Assembly: GCA_000824805.1 (NCBI GenBank)
Contig: CCNA01000004.1
Coordinates: 248,001 to 312,000, forward strand
Direction of reading: 5' to 3'
Length of the DNA stretch: 64,000 nt
Source of the DNA: Mesorhizobium sp. SOD10
Lineage (GTDB): Bacteria > Pseudomonadota > Alphaproteobacteria > Rhizobiales > Rhizobiaceae
The notes beneath the pieces are model-generated. The model did no database searches, had not been told where the DNA came from, and worked only from the letters and a program-made list of their open reading frames with translations. The position numbers were made by a program, and so were the translations under genes. Positions 60,788 through 64,000 of this stretch are shown here, piece after piece; position 1 is the first letter of the stretch; the number at the start of each line of letters is the position of its first letter.

Positions 60788-61794
60788 CGGCTTCGAGCAA
60801 AGGGTTTCCGCTGCCTCCCGGCACACCGCCGATGGAAGCGCACACCGCCGACGTGCTGCCGGAAGAGAAAGACGCCTGGCAGTACGAGCCAAAATGGGAT
60901 GGATTTCGATGCCTTGCCTTCAAAGGAAGCGAGGTAGTCGAACTGCGGGCGAAATCCGGCAAGCCTCTCGGCCGCTATTTTCCGGAACTGACCGCAATGT
61001 TGCGCGGCCTGAGTGCAAAGGATTTCGTTGTCGACGGGGAGATCGTGATCGAAATCGGCGGCAACGCCTCCTTCGACGCGCTGCAGATGCGGCTGCACCC
61101 GGCAGAGAGCCGTATCCGCAAGCTGAGCATGGAGACGCCGGCCCGGCTGATCCTGTTCGACATGCTGGTCGCGCCGGGCGGCAAGATTATGCTCGAAAGA
61201 CCCTTGGCCGATCGGCGCGACGCTTTGGAGGCCTTTCTGTCCAAGGCACTGAATGCCGCACTCCGTCTGTCGCCATTCACCACCAATATCGCCACAGCCA
61301 GGCAATGGCTGCAAGGCGCCGGCCATGGCTCGACCGATGGCGTCGTCGCCAAGAGGCTCGACGAACCATATCGGCCAGGCGAGCGTGCCATGATCAAGGT
61401 CAAACGGCTGCGCACGGCCGACTGCGTGGTCGGCGGCTTCCGCTATCTGAACGGCAGACGGCAGGTCGGGTCGCTGCTGCTCGGCCTCTATAACGACCAA
61501 GGGCAGCTCGATCATGTCGGCTTCACATCGACCATTGCCAATGACGACCGCGCTGAGCTGACGAGCAAGCTCGAGGCGTTGCGCGGTGGGCCCGGCTTCA
61601 CCGGCAAGGCGCCCGGCGGGCCGAGTCGCTGGAGCACCGAACGCAGCGGTGAATGGGAGCCGATAAAGCCGGAACTGGTGGTCGAAGTTCGTTTCGACCA
61701 CGTCACCGGCGACCGCTTCCGGCATGGCACCAGGCTCTTGCGCTGGCGGCCTGACAAAGCGCCGCGCCAGTGCACGTTCGAGCAGATCGAATAG
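60781..61794 (+). CDS. Stand-alone ATP-dependent DNA ligase (LigC/LigD ligase-domain type)
   Basis: 337 residues. The nucleotidyl-transfer motif I is EPKWDGFRCLAF with the adenylated Lys38; VDGEIVIEIG near 85 is motif III; GVVAKRLDEPYRPGERAMIK, KVKRLRTADCVVGGF are motifs IV-V. The C-terminal OB domain ends near RHGTRLLRWRPDKAPRQC. There is no polymerase or phosphoesterase domain, so it is not full LigD; such ligases act in Ku-dependent or base-excision repair. No ku gene is in the window. Overlap with the GFA gene implies cotranscription. Confidence 0.9.
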   Translation: MVAASSKGFPLPPGTPPMEAHTADVLPEEKDAWQYEPKWDGFRCLAFKGSEVVELRAKSGKPLGRYFPELTAMLRGLSAKDFVVDGEIVIEIGGNASFDALQMRLHPAESRIRKLSMETPARLILFDMLVAPGGKIMLERPLADRRDALEAFLSKALNAALRLSPFTTNIATARQWLQGAGHGSTDGVVAKRLDEPYRPGERAMIKVKRLRTADCVVGGFRYLNGRRQVGSLLLGLYNDQGQLDHVGFTSTIANDDRAELTSKLEALRGGPGFTGKAPGGPSRWSTERSGEWEPIKPELVVEVRFDHVTGDRFRHGTRLLRWRPDKAPRQCTFEQIE

Positions 61795-61826
61795 AGCGAC
61801 CGCTGGCGACTTTAAGACCTGGAGGA

Positions 61827-63038
61827 TTAATTCTTGAACGCGAACAGACTTGCGTCCGCGTCCTCCTTGCCGGCGATGGAAGCCGAGACGATCTCGGACG
61901 CGATCTGTGAAAAAGTGATCCCGTTTCCGCCATAACCCATCACCGCATGCACCCGGGGGTGTCCTGGCACGCTGCCGATGATCGGCAGTCCGGTACCGGT
62001 GGCGCCGAACGAACCGCTCCAGGCGAACTCAGCCGCCGCGTCGAGTTGCGGGAAAATTTCCCCGAGTTTTTCCTCAAGGCGGTCCGTCTTTTGAGCGATC
62101 AGGGCGTCGCGCCGTTCCTCGTCGGTGAACTTCTCGTCTTCGCCGCCGCATATGACGCGGCCGTCGGACGTCGCCCTGATGTAGAGATAGGGATCGGAAG
62201 CCTCCCAGATCAGGGCGGTGAGCGGCCAAAGTTTTTTGGGCTGCGGCCGTGTTGCGATCGCCCATGTCGAGATGATGCGATGGTCCATTCTCGGCACGAT
62301 ATCGAGCAGTTCGTATCCGGTCGTGAGAACGAGATGGCGAGCCTTGATTGCTGGGCCATCTCGGGTCGACACCGTCACGCCGACGCGATTGTCGTCGATA
62401 GCAATCGCCTCCGCCGGCGCATAGAAACGCGCCTTCCGCTCCAGCGCTCTCCTGAGCAGTCCGGACGTCAGTTTGCGCGGATCGAGCGCCAGATTGCCGT
62501 GGCTTAGAATCGCTGCGGTGCGGTCTATCCCGAACTCTTCTTTCATTTTTTTGCGTGTCAGGAGAGACGCTCCAATGCCCGCCTCGTGGCGCGCTTCCGC
62601 CTCGCGTCGCAGGTCCGACGCATCGAGCCGATTGCCGGCCAGATAAAGCGACGGTGTATCCGCCGACCGGCAGCGGATATCGAGTCCGGTGATGCGTTCG
62701 CGCAGGTTGAGCAGCGACAGCCGCGAGCGCCGCCAGGCCTGTCGAGCGGCATCGCCCCCGATCATCCTGCACAGACTGATGAGCGGCTGATCGATTTCGA
62801 ACTGGACCAGCGCCGTCGTGGCTGCCGTTGACCCTTTCAGCGGTCCGCGCCTGTCGATGCAAATCACGGAATGGCCATCGCGGGTCAGCGCCTCGGCCAT
62901 CGTCGCGCCGCTGATCCCCATGCCGACGATCAGGACATCCGTCTTTGCATCTCGGGTCAGGCGACCCGCCGGCACTGCGGCTGAGCGATAGGCGCACCAG
63001 ACGGGTGTGCCGCCTGTGAGATCGAGCTTGCGGGGCAT
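61827..63038 (-). CDS. FAD-dependent oxidoreductase, DAO family
   Basis: 403 residues. The FAD motif VLIVGMGISGATMAEALTRD (35-54) is followed by GSTAATTALVQFEIDQPLIS near 72, a feature of the glycine/sarcosine-oxidase-like group, and the C-terminal AWSGSFGATGTGLPIIGSVP with VMGYGGNGITFSQIA. It is predicted to oxidise an amine or amino acid. Unlike neighbours it shows no EcfG motif or strong ribosome site upstream. ATG 63038 is chosen from where homology begins; the frame is open to 63101. Confidence 0.83.
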   Translation of the reverse strand: MPRKLDLTGGTPVWCAYRSAAVPAGRLTRDAKTDVLIVGMGISGATMAEALTRDGHSVICIDRRGPLKGSTAATTALVQFEIDQPLISLCRMIGGDAARQAWRRSRLSLLNLRERITGLDIRCRSADTPSLYLAGNRLDASDLRREAEARHEAGIGASLLTRKKMKEEFGIDRTAAILSHGNLALDPRKLTSGLLRRALERKARFYAPAEAIAIDDNRVGVTVSTRDGPAIKARHLVLTTGYELLDIVPRMDHRIISTWAIATRPQPKKLWPLTALIWEASDPYLYIRATSDGRVICGGEDEKFTDEERRDALIAQKTDRLEEKLGEIFPQLDAAAEFAWSGSFGATGTGLPIIGSVPGHPRVHAVMGYGGNGITFSQIASEIVSASIAGKEDADASLFAFKN

Positions 63039-63120
63039 GAAAGTTCCCGGTTCCGCACGATAAGTCGGAAAAGCACCCTGCCGTTCTCGGGCTCCAACCA
63101 TTCCGCAGCGGACAGGAAGC

Positions 63121-63145
63121 GGAACAACTCTTCCTGCGGAAGGTT
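63121..63145 (+). promoter_or_regulatory. EcfG promoter for acidic small protein
   Basis: GGAAC-N16-GGTT, 31 bases before the ATG at 63177. Confidence 0.72.
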
Positions 63146-63176
63146 CTTCAGTCGAAACTCAGCATTGGAGAACGTC

Positions 63177-63458
63177 ATGGACCCGCGCGACAAACAGCGG
63201 CCTGCAAGGACCGAAGAAACCGAAGCGCCGACCATCGAGCAACAGGACTGGGATGCTCTGGAGGGTGGTAGAATCCTGCCTGACAGCGTTGCCGTGAACG
63301 GTGACCCTCAGGATGATGCTGAAGCGGAAGGTAACCTTCCCGAAGAGGATGACGACAACCCCTTCCAGGGCAGCGACGAAGCGCTGCCTGACGACGAGGA
63401 GGAACGCGTCCTGTCCAAGGATCCTTCCAAGGAAGGCAGCCGGTTCGACGAAGTCTAA
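63177..63458 (+). CDS. Small acidic disordered protein
   Basis: 93 residues, very rich in Asp and Glu (NLPEEDDDNPFQGSDEALPD then DEEERVLSKD) and without hydrophobic segments, so intrinsically disordered. No family recognised. GGAG lies 7 bases before the ATG and an EcfG promoter precedes it. It may act as a hydrophilin or chaperone-like shield under stress; inference only. Confidence 0.72.
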   Translation: MDPRDKQRPARTEETEAPTIEQQDWDALEGGRILPDSVAVNGDPQDDAEAEGNLPEEDDDNPFQGSDEALPDDEEERVLSKDPSKEGSRFDEV

Positions 63459-63468
63459 GGGCGATGGT

Positions 63469-64000
63469 TCAGATTTCGAGCAGTGCGTAGGGCCGGCCCG
63501 TCGGCTTCGTGATGTGCATGGCGACGTTATAGACTTTGGCGCCGCCGGGGGTTTGGCCTTCAAAAGTGCCACGGTGAGCATGTCCATGCACGACGGCGCT
63601 CACCTTGAAGCGGTCGATCGTTTCCGCCAGCCGGGAAGAGCCGAGGAACGGAAAGATTTCCGGCGGCTCGCCGGCGACGGTTTCCACGATTGGCGCATAG
63701 TGAAGGACCACCAGCGTGCGCTTGGCGCGGACTTGCCGCATGGCATTCTCCAGCCGCATCGCTTCACTGACGCTCTCGGCCACCATGGTCTTGATTGCCG
63801 GCTCGCCGAAGGAGCCAAGCATTCTTGGCCCGAAGCCGCCGATAAAACCCTTAACGCCGACAAAGCCGACATCCATCAGTTCCGTCGCCTGACCATCGAG
63901 GAGGTAGACACCGGCCTGACGGAGCGTCGCCGCGATCTGGTCAACGCAGCCGGACTCGTAGTCGTGATTGCCGAGCACGGCCACGACGGGGATCGAGCAG
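63469..64000 (-). CDS. Metallophosphoesterase, 5' end beyond window
   Basis: The last 177 residues of a calcineurin-like phosphoesterase. The metal motif GNHDYESGC lies near the right edge, VVLHYAPIVETVAGEPPEIF is in the middle and VVHGHAHRGTFEGQTPGGAK near the end supplies the last His ligands. The N-terminal D-x-H and GD motifs must lie beyond position 64000, where the frame stays open (CSIPVVAV precedes). It probably acts on a phosphodiester or nucleotide; the target is unknown. Convergent with the acidic small protein gene, 10 bases apart. Confidence 0.85.
   Translation of the reverse strand, partial: CSIPVVAVLGNHDYESGCVDQIAATLRQAGVYLLDGQATELMDVGFVGVKGFIGGFGPRMLGSFGEPAIKTMVAESVSEAMRLENAMRQVRAKRTLVVLHYAPIVETVAGEPPEIFPFLGSSRLAETIDRFKVSAVVHGHAHRGTFEGQTPGGAKVYNVAMHITKPTGRPYALLEI

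Noticed and set aside
1..64000. CRISPR arrays, tRNA or rRNA genes, insertion sequences, prophage or integrase genes
   Set aside because: I found no regularly spaced repeats, no cloverleaf or rRNA-like conserved blocks, and no transposase, integrase or phage structural motifs. A tRNAscan and ISfinder search would be decisive.

Overview
The window is a GC-rich chromosomal segment from an alphaproteobacterium of the Rhizobiales, most like Mesorhizobium or a close relative. The evidence is the gene content (short second FtsZ, Pot-type transporters with a long periplasmic insert, betaine and opine-type catabolic clusters, pqqABCDE, paoABC), the many GGAAC-N16/17-NGTT promoters of the alphaproteobacterial general stress sigma factor EcfG, and short extragenic palindromes of a type I recall from Mesorhizobium. 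I see no rRNA, tRNA, CRISPR array, transposase or prophage.

Layout. 1-4.2 kb: trehalose-6-phosphate synthase (cut by the left edge), an amylo-alpha-1,6-glucosidase-like protein and a GT4 glycosyltransferase. 4.3-11.6 kb: a spermidine/putrescine-type ABC operon whose binding-protein gene carries a one-base frameshift, divergent from a MocR regulator and a DadA-like oxidase. 11.6-16.5 kb: a LysR remnant, a PQQ-type sorbosone dehydrogenase with a DUF2231 membrane partner, S-formylglutathione hydrolase and an aldehyde dehydrogenase. 16.7-18.7 kb: hydroxyquinol 1,2-dioxygenase and maleylacetate reductase. 18.9-19.9 kb: a short FtsZ. 20.1-33.0 kb: a catabolic block (decayed hydroxyproline dehydratase, StcD-like demethylase, ArgE-like deacylase, LysR, aldehyde dehydrogenase, DUF1028, RidA, flavin monooxygenase, amidohydrolase, GMC oxidoreductase). 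Three identical-architecture TTAG-N7-CTAA palindromes lie in its two divergent promoter regions. 33.0-35.8 kb: a taurine/nitrate-type ABC transporter.

36.3-39.7 kb: pqqABCDE, including the 31-residue pqqA and a 15-bp hairpin between pqqA and pqqB. 39.7-43.7 kb: mannonate dehydratase, its GntR regulator, an SDR, gene debris and a flavodoxin-like protein. 43.8-46.6 kb: a class III aminotransferase divergent from an LhgO-like oxidase.

46.8-63.5 kb is a stress-response island. Almost every transcription unit has a GGAAC-N16/17-NGTT promoter: a pyruvate-oxidase-like enzyme with a protein-repair methyltransferase/erythromycin-esterase-like fusion, several small secreted, membrane or disordered proteins, a decayed alternative complex III fragment, the paoABC aldehyde oxidoreductase, a PPC/DUF296 protein, a cysteine hydrolase and an acidic small protein. 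A GFA protein overlapping a stand-alone ATP-dependent DNA ligase lies inside the island. The same promoter type precedes otsA, the DUF2231/sorbosone dehydrogenase pair, fghA and, less surely, pqqA, so trehalose synthesis, PQQ-dependent oxidation, aldehyde detoxification and macromolecule repair appear co-regulated. The sigma factor and its PhyR/NepR partners are not in the window.

Several genes are broken: the ABC binding protein (one base), the hydroxyproline dehydratase (two deletions), actA/actB, a LysR gene and a second uxuA-like gene.
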